The notes below the pieces were generated by a model. It ran no database searches, was not told where the DNA came from, and saw nothing but the letters and a program-made list of their open reading frames with translations. From NCBI RefSeq assembly GCF_028750875.1, contig NW_026542966.1, positions 19,929 through 83,928 on the forward strand: 64,000 nt of DNA, read 5' to 3'. Below are positions 1 to 12,299 of this stretch, piece by piece (position 1 is the first letter of the stretch; every line of letters begins with the position of its first letter). This stretch comes from Macrosteles quadrilineatus. Taxonomy: Eukaryota; Arthropoda; Insecta; Hemiptera; Cicadellidae. A program made the translations under genes and the position numbers.

Positions 1-430
1 TACAAGGCTGTACAAGTGTGTACAAGGTTGTACAAGTGTGTACAAGGCTGTACAATTGTGTACAAGGTTGTACAAGTGTGTACAAGGTTGTACAAGTGTG
101 TACAAGGTTGTACAATTGTGTACAAGACTGTACAAGTGTGTACAAAGTTGTGCAAGTGTGTACAAGGTTGTACAAGTGTGTACAAGGTTGTACAATTGTG
201 TACAAGGTTGTACAAGTGTGTACAAGGTTGTACAAGTGTGTACAAGGGTGTACAATCGTGTACAAGGATGTACAAGTTTGTACAAGATTGTACAAGTGTG
301 TACTGGGTTGTACAAGTGTGTACAAGATTGTATAAGTTTGTACAAGGTTGTACAAGTGTGTACAAGGGTTTACAAGTGTGTACAAATGTGTACAATTGTG
401 TACAGGGGTGTACAAGTTTGTACAAGGGTG

Positions 431-482
431 TACAAGTTTTACAAGGTTGTTCAAGTGTGTACAAGGTTGTACAAGTTGTGTA
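431..482 (+). other. Compensated phase shift (-1 then +1)
   Basis: The unit tgtacaagtttt is one base short of two normal starts, and about 40 bp later tgtacaagttg is one base long, so the decamer register is restored. The pair recurs near 611, 4949, 7349, 10587, 13549, 17954, 18134, 19490, 22531, 22711, 23979, 27210, 27390, 28639 and 28818. At ~42090, 46330, 49331, 53590 and 57380 only the -1 step is present, so a different lineage there lacks the second change. Confidence 0.8.
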
Positions 483-908
483 CTGGGTTGTACAAGTGTG
501 TACAAGATTGTATAAGTTTGTACAAGGTTGTACAAGTGTGTACAAGGGTGTACAAGTGTGTACAAATGTGTACAAGTGTGTACAGGGGTGTACAAGTTTG
601 TACAAGGGTGTACAAGTTTTACAAGGTTGTACAAGTGTGTACAAGGTTGTACAAGTTGTGTACAAGGTTGTACATGTGTGTACAAGGGTGTACAAGTGTG
701 TACAAGGTTGTACAAGTGTGTACAAGCTTGTACAAGTGTGTACAAGGGTGTACAAGTGTGTACAAGGTTGTACAAGTTTTTACAAGGTTGTACAAGTGTG
801 TACAAGGCGGTAAAATCGTGTACAAGGATGTACAAGTTTGTACAAGTTTGTACAAGGTTTTACAAGTGTGTACAAGGATGTACAAGTTTGTACAAGGGTG
901 TACAAGTG

Positions 909-928
909 TGTACGATAAGTAAAAGTGT
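909..928 (+). repeat. Landmark L1 (cgataagtaaaag), first of 27 forward copies
   Basis: L1 replaces two normal decamers with a 19-bp form containing a CpG and TAA stops, so the decamer phase shifts by -1. The C of the CpG lies at 913, 2580, 4158, 6565, 9802, 12758, 16183, 16802, 18431, 20458, 21097, 21626, 23015, 24875, 25324, 25978, 27686, 29045, 36149, 36788, 37227, 38445, 39962, 40690, 47931, 60697 and 63607. Six reversed copies lie between 29.8 and 34.8 kb. It is always preceded by a gggtgtacaagtgtgtac-type context or a one-base variant, so all copies probably descend from one event. No function is implied. Confidence 0.9.
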
Positions 929-1117
929 GTACAAGGGTGTACAAGGTTGTACAAGTGTGTACAAGGTTGTACAATTGTGTACAAGGCTGTACAAGTGTGT
1001 ACAAGGTTGTACAATTGTGTACAAGGCTGTACAAGTGTGTACAAGATTGTACAAGTGTGTACAAGGTTGTACAAGTGTGTACAAGGATGTACAAGTTTGT
1101 ACAAGGGTGTACAAGTG

Positions 1118-1137
1118 TGTACGATGTGTAAAAGTTT
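1118..1137 (+). repeat. Landmark L2 (cgatgtgtaaaag), first of 25 forward copies
   Basis: L2 is a sister of L1 with gtg in place of the aa of cgataag, and it also shifts phase by -1. The CpG lies at 1122, 2789, 4367, 5286, 6774, 7954, 10011, 11191, 12967, 14147, 16593, 18640, 23124, 29274, 38654, 40171, 40899, 41248, 45487, 45696, 48140, 48489, 52748, 52957 and 56747, with one reversed copy near 32067. Variants tgatgtgtaaaag occur at ~41457 and 48698. L1-to-L2 distance is 209 bp in ten places, 229 bp at 29045/29274 and 109 bp at 23015/23124. Confidence 0.9.
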
Positions 1138-1902
1138 GTACAAGGGTGTACAAGGTTGTACAAGTGTGTACAAGGTTGTACAATTGTGTACAAGGCTGTA
1201 CAAGTGTGTACAAGGTTGTACAATTTTGTACAAGGCTGTACAAGTGTGTACAAGGTTGTACAAGTGTGTACAAGGCTGTACAATTGTGTACAAGGTTGTA
1301 CAAGTGTGTACAAGGTTGTACAAGTGTGTACAAGGTTGTACAATTGTGTACAAGGCTGTACAAGTGTGTACAAGGTTGTACAAGTGTGTACAAGGTTGTA
1401 CAAGTGTGTACAAGGTTGTACAAGTGTGTACAAGGTTGTACAAGTGTGTACAAGGTTGTACAATTGTGTATCAGGTTGTACAAGTGTGTACAAGGTTGTA
1501 CAAGTGTGTACAAGGGTGTACAATCGTGTACAAGGATGTACAAGTTTGTAAAAGTTTGTACAAGTTTGTACAAGTTTGTACAAGGTTGAACAAGTGTGTA
1601 CAAGGATGTACAAGTTTGTACAAGGGTGCACAAGTGTGTACAAGGGTGTACAATCGTGTACAAGCTTGTACAAGTGTGTACAAGGGTGTACAGGTTTGTA
1701 CAAGGTTGTACAAGTGTGTACAAGGGTGTACAAATGTGTACAAGGATGTAAAAGTTTGTACAAGTGTGTACAAGTTTGTACAAGGTTGTACAAGTGTGTA
1801 CAAGGTTTTACAATTGTGTACAAGGTTGTACAAGTGTGTACAAGGTTGTACAAGTGTGTACAAGGTTGTACAAGTGTGTACAAGGTTGTACAAGTGTGTA
1901 CA

Positions 1903-1914
1903 ACTTGTACAAGT
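1903..1914. other. 12-bp perfect palindrome acttgtacaagt, first of nine
   Basis: A 9-bp unit (tgtacaact) next to tgtacaagtg extends the usual 6-8-bp palindrome to 12 bp. The same arrangement lies at 15286, 38318, 39465, 44300, 51541, 55800, 59590 and 62500 (start positions). It recurs through HOR copying. Confidence 0.85.
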
Positions 1915-4900
1915 GTGTACAAGCTTGTACAAGTGTGTACAAGGTTGTACAAGTTTGTACAAGGTTGTACAAGTGTGTACAAGTTTGTACAAGTGTGTAC
2001 AAGTTTGTACAAGGTTGTACAAATGTGTACAAGGGTGTACAAAAGTGTACAAGGGTGCACAAGTTTGAACAAAGGTGTACAAGTGTGTACAAGCTTGTAC
2101 AAGTGTGTACAAGGGTGTACAGGTTTGTACAAGGTTGTACAAGTGTGTACAAGCTTGTACAAGTGTGTACAAGGGTGTACAAGTGTGTACAAGGTTGTAC
2201 AAGTTTTTACATGGTTGTACAAGTGTGTACAAGGTTGTACAAGTGTGTACAAGGTTGTACAAGTGTGTACAAGGTTGTACAAGTGTGTACAAGGTTGTAC
2301 AAGTATGTACAAGGTTGTACAAGTGTGTACAAGGTTGTACAAGTGTGTACAAGGTTGTACAAGTGTGTACAAGGTTGTACAAGTGTGTACAAGGTTGTAC
2401 AAGTGTGTACAAGGGTGTACAAGTGTGTACAAGGTTGTACAAGTTTTTACAAGGTTGTACAAGTGTGTACAAGGGTGTAAAATCGTGTACAAGGATGTAC
2501 AAGTTTGGACAAGTTTGTACAAGGTTGTACAAGTGTGTACAAGGATGTACAAGTTTGTACAAGGGTGTACAATTGTGTACGATAAGTAAAAGTGTGTACA
2601 AGGGTGTACAAGGTTGTACAAGTGTGTACAAGGTTGTACAATTGTGTACAAGGCTGTACAACTGTGTACAAGGTTGTACAATTGTGTACAAGGCTGTACA
2701 AGTGTGTACAAGGTTGTACAAGTGTGTACAAGGTTGTACAAGTGTGTACAAGGATGTACAAGTTTGTACAAGGGTGTATAAGTGTGTACGATGTGTAAAA
2801 GTTTGTACAAGGGTGTACAAGGTTGTACAAGTGTGTACAAGGTTGTACAATTGTGTACAAGGCTGTACAATTTTGTACAAGGCTGTACAAGTGTGTACAA
2901 GGCTGTACAAGTGTGTACAAGGTTGTACAATTGTGTACAAGGCTGTACAAGTGTGTACAAGGTTGTACAAGTGTGTACAAGGTTGTACAATTGTGTATCA
3001 GGTTGTACAAGTGTGTACAAGGTTGTACAAGTGTGTACAAGGGTGTACAATCGTGTACAAGGATGTACAAGTTTGTAAAAGTTTGTACAAGTTTGTACAA
3101 GTTTGTACAAGGTTGTACAAGTGTGTACAAGGATGTACAAGTTTGTACAAGGGTGCACAAGTGTGTACAAGGGTGTACAATCGTGTACAAGCTTGTACAA
3201 GTGTGTACAAGGGTGTACAGGTTTGTACAAGGTTGTACAAGGTTGTACAAGTGTGTACAATGGTGTACAAATGTGTACAAGGATGTAAAAGTTTGTACAA
3301 TTGTGTACAAGTTTGTACAAGGTTGTACAAGTGTGTACAAGGTTGTACAATTGTGTACAAGGCTGTACAAGTGTGTACAAGGTTGTACAAGTGTGTACAA
3401 GGTTGTACAAGTGTGTACAAGGTTGTACAAGTGTGTATCAGGTTGTACAAGTGTGTACAAGGTTGTACAAGTGTGTACAAGGGTGTACAATCGTGTACAA
3501 GGATGTACAAGGTTGTACAAGTGTGTACAAGGTTGTACAAGTGTGTACAAGGTTGTACAAGTGTGTATCAGGTTGTACAAGTGTGTACAAGGTTGTACAA
3601 GTGTGTACAAGGGTGTACAATCGTGTACAAGGATGTACAAGTTTGTAAAAGTTTGTACAAGTTTGTACAAGTTTGTACAAGGTTGTACAAGTGTGTACAA
3701 GGATGTACAAGTTTGTACAAGGGTGCACAAGTGTGTACAAGGGTGTACAATCGTGTACAAGCTTGTACAAGTGTGTACAAGGGTGTACAGGTTTGTACAA
3801 GGTTGTACAAGGTTGTACAAGTGTGTACAAGGGTGTACAAATGTGTACAAGGTTGTACAAGTGTGTACAAGGTTGTACAAGTGTGTACAAGGTTGTACAA
3901 GTGTGTACAAGGTTGTACAAGTGTGTACAAGGTTGTACAAGTGTGTACAAGGTTGTACAAGTGTGTACAAGGGTGTACAAGTGTGTACAAGGTTGTACAA
4001 GTTTTTACAAGGTTGTACAAGTGTGTACAAGGGTGTAAAATCGTGTACAAGGATGTACAAGTTTGTACAAGTTTGTACAAGGTTGTACAAGTGTGTACAA
4101 GGATGTACAAGTGTGTACAAGGATGTACAAGTTTGTACAAGGGTGTACAAGTGTGTACGATAAGTAAAAGTGTGTACAAGGGTGTACAAGGTTGTACAAG
4201 TGTGTACAAGGTTGTACAATTGTGTACAAGGCTGTACAACTGTGTACAAGGTTGTACAATTGTGTACAAGGCTGTACAAGTGTGTACAAGGTTGTACAAG
4301 TGTGTACAAGGTTGTACAAGTGTGTACAAGGATGTACAAGTTTGTACAAGGGTGTACAAGTGTGTACGATGTGTAAAAGTTTGTACAAGGGTGTACAAGG
4401 TTGTACAAGTGTGTACAAGGTTGTACAAATGTGTACAAGGCTGTACAATTTTGTACAAGGCTGTACAAGTGTGTACAAGGCTGTACAAGTGTGTACAAGG
4501 TTGTACAATTGTGTACAAGGCTGTACAATTGTGTACAAGGTTGTACAAGTGTAAACAAGGTTGTACAAGTGTGTACAAGGTTGTACAATTGTGTACAAGG
4601 CTGTACAAGTGTGTACTAGGTTGTACAAGTGTGTACAAGGTTGTACAAGTGTGTACAAGGTTGTACAATAGTGTGTCAGGTTGTACAAGTGTGTACAAGG
4701 TTGTACAAGTGTGTACAAGGGTGTACAATCGTGTACAAGGATGTACAAGTTTGTACAAGTTTGTACAAGTTTGTACAAGGTTGTACAAGTGTGTACAAGG
4801 ATGTACAAGTTTGTACAAGGGAGTACAAGTTTGTACAAGATTGTACAAGTGTGTACTGGGTTGTACAAGTGTGTACAAGATTGTATAAGTTTGTACAAGG

Positions 4901-5579
4901 TTGTACAAGTGTGTACAAGGGTGTACAAGTGTGTACAAATGTGTACAAGTTTTACAAGGTTGTACAAGTGTGTACAAGGTTGTACAAGTTGTGTACAAGG
5001 TTGTACATGTGTGTACAAGGGTGTACAAGTTTTTACAAGGCTGTACAAGTGTGTACAAGGTTGTACAAGGTTGTACAAGGCTGTACAAGTGTGTACAAGG
5101 TTGTACAAGGTTGTACAAGTGTGTACAAGGGTGTACAAGTTTTTACAAGGTTGTACAAGTGTGTACAAGGTTGTACAAGTGTGTACAAGGCTGTACAATT
5201 GTGTACAAGGTTGTACAATTGTGTACAAGGCTGTACAAGTGTGTACAAGGTTGTACAAGTTTGTACAAGGGTGTACAAGTGTGTACGATGTGTAAAAGTT
5301 TGTACAAGGGTGTACAAGGTTGTACAAGTGTGTACAAGGTTGTACAATTGTGTACAAGGCTGTACAATTTTGTACAAGGCTGTACAAGTGTGTACAAGGC
5401 TGTACAAGTGTGTACAAGGTTGTACAATTGTGTACAAGGCTGTACAAGTGTGTACAAGGTTGTACAAGTGTGTACAAGGTTGTACAATTGTGTATCAGGT
5501 TGTACAAGTGTGTACAAGGTTGTACAAGTGTGTACAAGGGTGTACAATCGTGTACAAGGATGTACAAGTTTGTAAAAGT

Positions 5580-8500
5580 TTGTACAAGTTTGTACAAGTT
5601 TGTACAAGGTTGTACAAGTGTGTACAAGGATGTACAAGTTTGTACAAGGGTGCACAAGTGTGTACAAGGGTGTACAATCGTGTACAAGCTTGTACAAGTG
5701 TGTACAAGGGTGTACAGGTTTGTACAAGGTTGTACAAGGTTGTACAAGTGTGTACAATAGTGTACAAATGTGTACAAGGATGTAAAAGTTTGTACAAGTG
5801 TGTACAAGTTTGTACAAGGTTGTACAAGTGTGTACAAGGTTGTACAATTGTGTACAAGGCTGTACAAGTGTGTACAAGGTTGTACAAGTGTGTACAAGGT
5901 TGTACAAGTGTGTACAAGGTTGTACAAGTGTGTATCAGGTTGTACAAGTGTGTACAAGGTTGTACAAGTGTGTACAAGGTTGTACAAGTGTGTACAAGGT
6001 TGTACAAGTGTGTACAAGGTTGTACAAGTGTGTATCAGGTTGTACAAGTGTGTACAAGGATGTACAAGTGTGTACAAGGTTGTACAAGTGTGTACAAGGA
6101 TGTACAAGTTTGTACAAGGTTGTACAAGTGTGTACAAGGATGTACAAGTTTGTACAAGGGTGCACAAGTGTGTACAAGGGTGAACAATCGTGTACAAGCT
6201 TGTACAAGTGTGTACAAGGGTGTACAGGTTTGTACAAGGTTGTACAAGGTTGTACAAGTGTGTACAAGGGTGTACAAATGTGTACAAGGTTGTACAAGTG
6301 TGTACAAGGTTGTACAAGTGTGTACAAGGTTGTACAAGTGTGTACAAGGTTGTACAAGTGTGTACAAGGTTGTACAAGTGTGTACAAGGTTGTACAAGTG
6401 TGTACAAGGGTGTACAAGTGTGTACAAGGTTGTACAAGTTTTTACAAGGTTGTACAAGTGTGTACAAGGGTGTAAAATCGTGTACAAGGATGTACAAGTT
6501 TGTACAAGGTTGTACAAGTGTGTACAAGGATGTACAAGTTTGTACAAGGGTGTACAAGTGTGTACGATAAGTAAAAGTGTGTACAAGGGTGTACAAGGTT
6601 GTACAAGTGTGTACAAGGTTGTACAATTGTGTACAAGGCTGTACAACTGTGTACAAGGTTGTACAATTGTGTACAAGGCTGTACAAGTGTGTACAAGGTT
6701 GTACAAGTGTGTACAAGGTTGTACAAGTGTGTACAAGGATGTACAAGTTTGTACAAGGGTGTACAAGTGTGTACGATGTGTAAAAGTTTGTACAAGGGTG
6801 TACAAGGTTGTACAAGTGTGTACAAGGTTGTACAAATGTGTACAAGGCTGTACAATTTTGTACAAGGCTGTACAAGTGTGTACAAGGCTGTACAAGTGTG
6901 TACAAGGTTGTACAATTGTGTACAAGGCTGTACAATTGTGTACAAGGTTGTACAAGTGTAAACAAGGTTGTACAAGTGTGTACAAGGTTGTACAATTGTG
7001 TACAAGGCTGTACAAGTGTGTACAAGGTTGTACAAGTGTGTACAAGGTTGGACAAGTGTGTACAAGGTTGTACAATAGTGTGTCAGGTTGTACAAGTGTG
7101 TACAAGGTTGTACAAGTGTGTACAAGGGTGTACAATCGTGTACAAGGATGTACAAGTTTGTACAAGTTTGTACAAGTTTGTACAAGGTTGTACAAGTGTG
7201 TACAAGGATGTACAAGTTTGTACAAGGGAGTACAAGTTTGTACAAGATTGTACAAGTGTGTACTGGGTTGTACAAGTGTGTACAAGATTGTATAAGTTTG
7301 TACAAGGTTGTACAAGTGTGTACAAGGGTGTACAAGTGTGTACAAATGTGTACAAGTTTTACAAGGTTGTACAAGTGTGTACAAGGTTGTACAAGTTGTG
7401 TACAAGGTTGTACATGTGTGTACAAGGGTGTACAAGTTTTTACAAGGCTGTACAAGTGTGTACAAGGTTGTACAAGGTTGTACAAGGCTGTACAAGTGTG
7501 TACAAGGTTGTACAAGGTTGTACAAGTGTGTACAAGGGTGTACAAGTTTTTACAAGGTTGTACAAGTGTGTACAAGGTTGTACAAGTGTGTACAAGGCTG
7601 TACAATTGTGTACAAGGTTGTACAAGTGTGTACAAGGTTGTACAAGTGTGTACAAGGTTGTACAATTGTGTACAAGGCTGTACAAGTGTGTACAAGGTTG
7701 TACAAGTGTGTACAAGGCTGTACAATTGTGTACAAGGTTGTACAAGTGTGTACAAGGTTGTACAAGTGTGTACAAGGTTGTACAATTGTGTACAAGGCTG
7801 TACAAGTGTGTTCAAGGTTGTACAAGTGTGTACAAGGTTGTACAAGTGTGTACAAGGGTGTACAATTGTGTACAAGGATGTACAAGTGTGTACAAGGTTG
7901 TACAAGTGTGTACAAGGATGTACAAGTTTGTACAAGGGCTGTACAAGTGTGTACGATGTGTAAAAGTTTGTACAAGGGTGTACAAGTTTGTACAAGTGTG
8001 TACAAGGTTGTACAATTGTGTACAAGGCTGTACAAGTGTGTACAAGGTTGTACAATTTTGTACAAGGCTGTACAAGTGTGTACAAGGTTGTACAAGTGTG
8101 TTCAAGGCTGTACAATTGTGTACAAGGTTGTACAAGTGTGTACAAGGTTGTACAAGTGTGTACAAGGTTGTACAATTGTGTACAAGGCTGTACAAGTGTG
8201 TACAAGGTTGTACAAGTGTGTACAAGGTTGTACAAGTGTGTACAAGGTTGTACAATTGTGTACAAGGTTGTACAAGTGTGTACAAGGTTGTACAAGTGTG
8301 TACAAGGGTGTACAAGTGTGTACAAGGTTGTACAAGTGTGTACAAGCTTTTACAAGTGTGTACAAGGGTGTACAAGTGTGTACAAGTTTGTACAAGTTTG
8401 TACAAGGTTGTACAAAAGTGTACAAGGTTATACAATTGTGTACAAGGTTGTACAAGTGTGTACAAGGTTGTACAAGTGTGTACAAGCTTTTACAAGTGTG

Positions 8501-8810
8501 TACAAGGGTGTACAAGTGTGTACAAGTTTGTACAAGTTTGTACAAGGTTGTACAAGTGTGTACAAGGTTGTACAAGTGTGTACAAGGTTGTACAAGTGTG
8601 TACAAGGTTGTACAAGTGTGTACAAGGTTGTACAAGTGTGTACAAGTTTTTAAATTGTGTACATGGGTGTACAATTGTTTACAAGGCTGTACAAGTGTGT
8701 ACAAGGTTGTACAAGTGTGTACAAGGTTGTAACAGGGGGTACAAGGTTGTACAAGTGTGTACAAGGTTGTACAAGTGTGTACAAGGGTGAACAGGTTTGT
8801 ACAATGTTGT
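5580..8810 (+). repeat. 3.2-kb higher-order repeat, copy 1
   Basis: This segment aligns to the next at +3,227 bp in its first part and +3,237 bp after about 6510, where the second copy has one extra decamer. It holds L1 at 6565, L2 at 6774 and 7954, the tgtactggg unit at 7261, the 11-bp unit at 7938 (gggctgtacaag) and the L3 cassette starting at 8646. The borders were estimated from where neighbouring variants stop matching and are uncertain by some tens of bases. Confidence 0.85.
8646..8739 (+). repeat. Landmark L3 cassette, first of 15 copies
   Basis: A 94-bp cassette starts with gtttttaaattgtgtacatg and ends with gtaacaggggg, with ordinary units between. Copies start at 8646, 11883, 14839, 42978, 43875, 47167, 50219, 51116, 54478, 55375, 58268, 59165, 60909, 62075 and 63819. 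It holds the only TTTAAA in the unit repertoire and a G5 run. It is absent from 15-42 kb and from the inverted block, so it marks one HOR lineage shared by 8.6-15 kb and 43-64 kb. Confidence 0.9.
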
Positions 8811-11800
8811 ACAAGTTTGTACAAGTTTGTACAAGGTTGTACAAGTGTGTACAAGGATGTACAAGTTTGTACAAGGGTGCACAAGAGTGTACAAGGGTGT
8901 ACAATCGTGTACAAGCTTGTACAAGTGTGTACAAGGGTGTACAGGTTTGTACAAGGTTGTACAAGGTTGTACAAGTGTGTACAATAGTGTACAAATGTGT
9001 ACAAGGATGTAAAAGTTTGTACAAGTGTGTACAAGTTTGTACAAGGTTGTACAAGTGTGTACAAGGTTGTACAATTGTGTACAAGGCTGTACAAGTGTGT
9101 ACAAGGTTGTACAAGTGTGTACAAGGTTGTACAAGTGTGTACAAGGTTGTACAAGTGTGTATCAGGTTGTACAAGTGTGTACAAGGTTGTACAAGTGTGT
9201 ACAAGGTTGTACAAGTGTGTACAAGGTTGTACAAGTGTGTACAAGGTTGTACAAGTGTGTATCAGGTTGTACAAGTGTGTACAAGGATGTACAAGTGTGT
9301 ACAAGGTTGTACAAGTGTATACAAGGATGTACAAGTTTGTACAAGGTTGTACAAGTGTGTACAAGGATGTACAAGTTTGTACAAGGGTGCACAAGTGTGT
9401 ACAAGGGTGAACAATCGTGTACAAGCTTGTACAAGTGTGTACAAGGGTGTACAGGTTTGTACAAGGTTGTACAAGGTTGTACAAGTGTGTACAAGGGTGT
9501 ACAAATGTGTACAAGGTTGTACAAGTGTGTACAAGGTTGTACAAGTGTGTACAAGGTTGTACAAGTGTGTACAAGGTTGTACAAGTGTGTACAAGGTTGT
9601 ACAAGTGTGTACAAGGTTGTACAAGTGTGTACAAGGGTGTACAAGTGTGTACAAGGTTGTACAAGTTTTTACAAGGTTGTACAAGTGTGTACAAGGGTGT
9701 AAAATCGTGTACAAGGATGTACAAGTTTGTACAAGTTTGTACAAGGTTGTACAAGTGTGTACAAGGATGTACAAGTTTGTACAAGGGTGTACAAGTGTGT
9801 ACGATAAGTAAAAGTGTGTACAAGGGTGTACAAGGTTGTACAAGTGTGTACAAGGTTGTACAATTGTGTACAAGGCTGTACAACTGTGTACAAGGTTGTA
9901 CAATTGTGTACAAGGCTGTACAAGTGTGTACAAGGTTGTACAAGTGTGTACAAGGTTGTACAAGTGTGTACAAGGATGTACAAGTTTGTACAAGGGTGTA
10001 CAAGTGTGTACGATGTGTAAAAGTTTGTACAAGGGTGTACAAGGTTGTACAAGTGTGTACAAGGTTGTACAAATGTGTACAAGGCTGTACAATTTTGTAC
10101 AAGGCTGTACAAGTGTGTACAAGGCTGTACAAGTGTGTACAAGGTTGTACAATTGTGTACAAGGCTGTACAATTGTGTACAAGGTTGTACAAGTGTAAAC
10201 AAGGTTGTACAAGTGTGTACAAGGTTGTACAATTGTGTACAAGGCTGTACAAGTGTGTACAAGGTTGTACAAGTGTGTACAAGGTTGGACAAGTGTGTAC
10301 AAGGTTGTACAATAGTGTGTCAGGTTGTACAAGTGTGTACAAGGTTGTACAAGTGTGTACAAGGGTGTACAATCGTGTACAAGGATGTACAAGTTTGTAC
10401 AAGTTTGTACAAGTTTGTACAAGGTTGTACAAGTGTGTACAAGGATGTACAAGTTTGTACAAGGGAGTACAAGTTTGTACAAGATTGTACAAGTGTGTAC
10501 TGGGTTGTACAAGTGTGTACAAGATTGTATAAGTTTGTACAAGGTTGTACAAGTGTGTACAAGGGTGTACAAGTGTGTACAAATGTGTACAAGTTTTACA
10601 AGGTTGTACAAGTGTGTACAAGGTTGTACAAGTTGTGTACAAGGTTGTACATGTGTGTACAAGGGTGTACAAGTTTTTACAAGGCTGTACAAGTGTGTAC
10701 AAGGTTGTACAAGGTTGTACAAGGCTGTACAAGTGTGTACAAGGTTGTACAAGGTTGTACAAGTGTGTACAAGGGTGTACAAGTTTTTACAAGGTTGTAC
10801 AAGTGTGTACAAGGTTGTACAAGTGTGTACAAGGCTGTACAATTGTGTACAAGGTTGTACAAGTGTGTACAAGGTTGTACAAGTGTGTACAAGGTTGTAC
10901 AATTGTGTACAAGGCTGTACAAGTGTGTACAAGGTTGTACAAGTGTGTACAAGGCTGTACAATTGTGTACAAGGTTGTACAAGTGTGTACAAGGTTGTAC
11001 AAGTGTGTACAAGGTTGTACAATTGTGTACAAGGCTGTACAAGTGTGTTCAAGGTTGTACAAGTGTGTACAAGGTTGTACAAGTGTGTACAAGGGTGTAC
11101 AATTGTGTACAAGGATGTACAAGTGTGTACAAGGTTGTACAAGTGTGTACAAGGATGTACAAGTTTGTACAAGGGCTGTACAAGTGTGTACGATGTGTAA
11201 AAGTTTGTACAAGGGTGTACAAGTTTGTACAAGTGTGTACAAGGTTGTACAATTGTGTACAAGGCTGTACAAGTGTGTACAAGGTTGTACAATTTTGTAC
11301 AAGGCTGTACAAGTGTGTACAAGGTTGTACAAGTGTGTTCAAGGCTGTACAATTGTGTACAAGGTTGTACAAGTGTGTACAAGGTTGTACAAGTGTGTAC
11401 AAGGTTGTACAATTGTGTACAAGGCTGTACAAGTGTGTACAAGGTTGTACAAGTGTGTACAAGGTTGTACAAGTGTGTACAAGGTTGTACAATTGTGTAC
11501 AAGGTTGTACAAGTGTGTACAAGGTTGTACAAGTGTGTACAAGGGTGTACAAGTGTGTACAAGGTTGTACAAGTGTGTACAAGCTTTTACAAGTGTGTAC
11601 AAGGGTGTACAAGTGTGTACAAGTTTGTACAAGTTTGTACAAGGTTGTACAAAAGTGTACAAGGTTATACAATTGTGTACAAGGTTGTACAAGTGTGTAC
11701 AAGGTTGTACAAGTGTGTACAAGCTTTTACAAGTGTGTACAAGGGTGTACAAGTGTGTACAAGTTTGTACAAGTTTGTACAAGGTTGTACAAGTGTGTAC

Positions 11801-12040
11801 AAGGTTGTACAAGTGTGTACAAGGTTGTACAAGTGTGTACAAGGTTGTACAAGTGTGTACAAGGTTGTACAAGTGTGTACAAGTTTTTAAATTGTGTACA
11901 TGGGTGTACAATTGTTTACAAGGCTGTACAAGTGTGTACAAGGTTGTACAAGTGTGTACAAGGTTGTAACAGGGGGTACAAGGTTGTACAAGTGTGTACA
12001 AGGTTGTACAAGTGTGTACAAGGGTGAACAGGTTTGTACA
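8810..12040 (+). repeat. 3.2-kb higher-order repeat, copy 2
   Basis: Same order of variants as copy 1, with L1 at 9802, L2 at 10011 and 11191, and L3 starting at 11883, each exactly 3,237 bp downstream of its partner. The unusual tgtaaacaagg unit near 10197 is also shared with copy 1 (6958). It therefore arose by duplication of a block that already carried these substitutions. Confidence 0.88.
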
Positions 12041-12299
12041 ATGTTGTACAAGTGTGTACAAGTTTGTACAAGGTTGTACAAGTGTGTACAAGGGTGTACA
12101 AGTGTGTACAAGGGTGCACAAGTGTGTACAAGGGTGTACAATCGTGTACAAGCTTGTACAAGTGTGTACAAGGGTGTACAGGTTTGTACAAGGTTGTACA
12201 AGTGTGTACAAGGGTGTACAAATGTGTACAAGGATGAAAAGGTTGTACAAGTGTGTACAAGTTTGTAAAAGTTTGTACAAGTTTGTACAAGTTTGTACA

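Larger units (their letters stand above)
1..5580 (+). repeat. Mixed higher-order repeat block with L1/L2 pairs
   Basis: L1 occurs with its CG at 913, 2580 and 4158 (intervals 1667 and 1578 bp), each followed 209 bp later by L2 at 1122, 2789 and 4367; a further L2 lies at 5286. Other local markers are the tgtactggg unit at 301, 481 and 4855 and the unit tgtatcagg near 1468, 2995, 3435 and 3565. The stretch 4.17-5.2 kb pairs with 6.58-7.6 kb at a distance of 2,407 bp, and 3.7-4.0 kb pairs with ~6.1-6.5 kb at 2,437 bp. That 30-bp difference is three decamers. Copies are less regular here than on the right. Confidence 0.75.

Noticed and set aside
909..928. L1/L2 as a protein-binding box such as a centromere-protein box
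   Set aside because: No match to a known box that I can recall. The conserved context is explained by copying of one ancestral event.
8646..8670. TTTTTAAATTG as a TATA-type promoter
   Set aside because: It is a short A/T patch copied 15 times with its HOR. No transcript start, downstream gene or other promoter element is visible.
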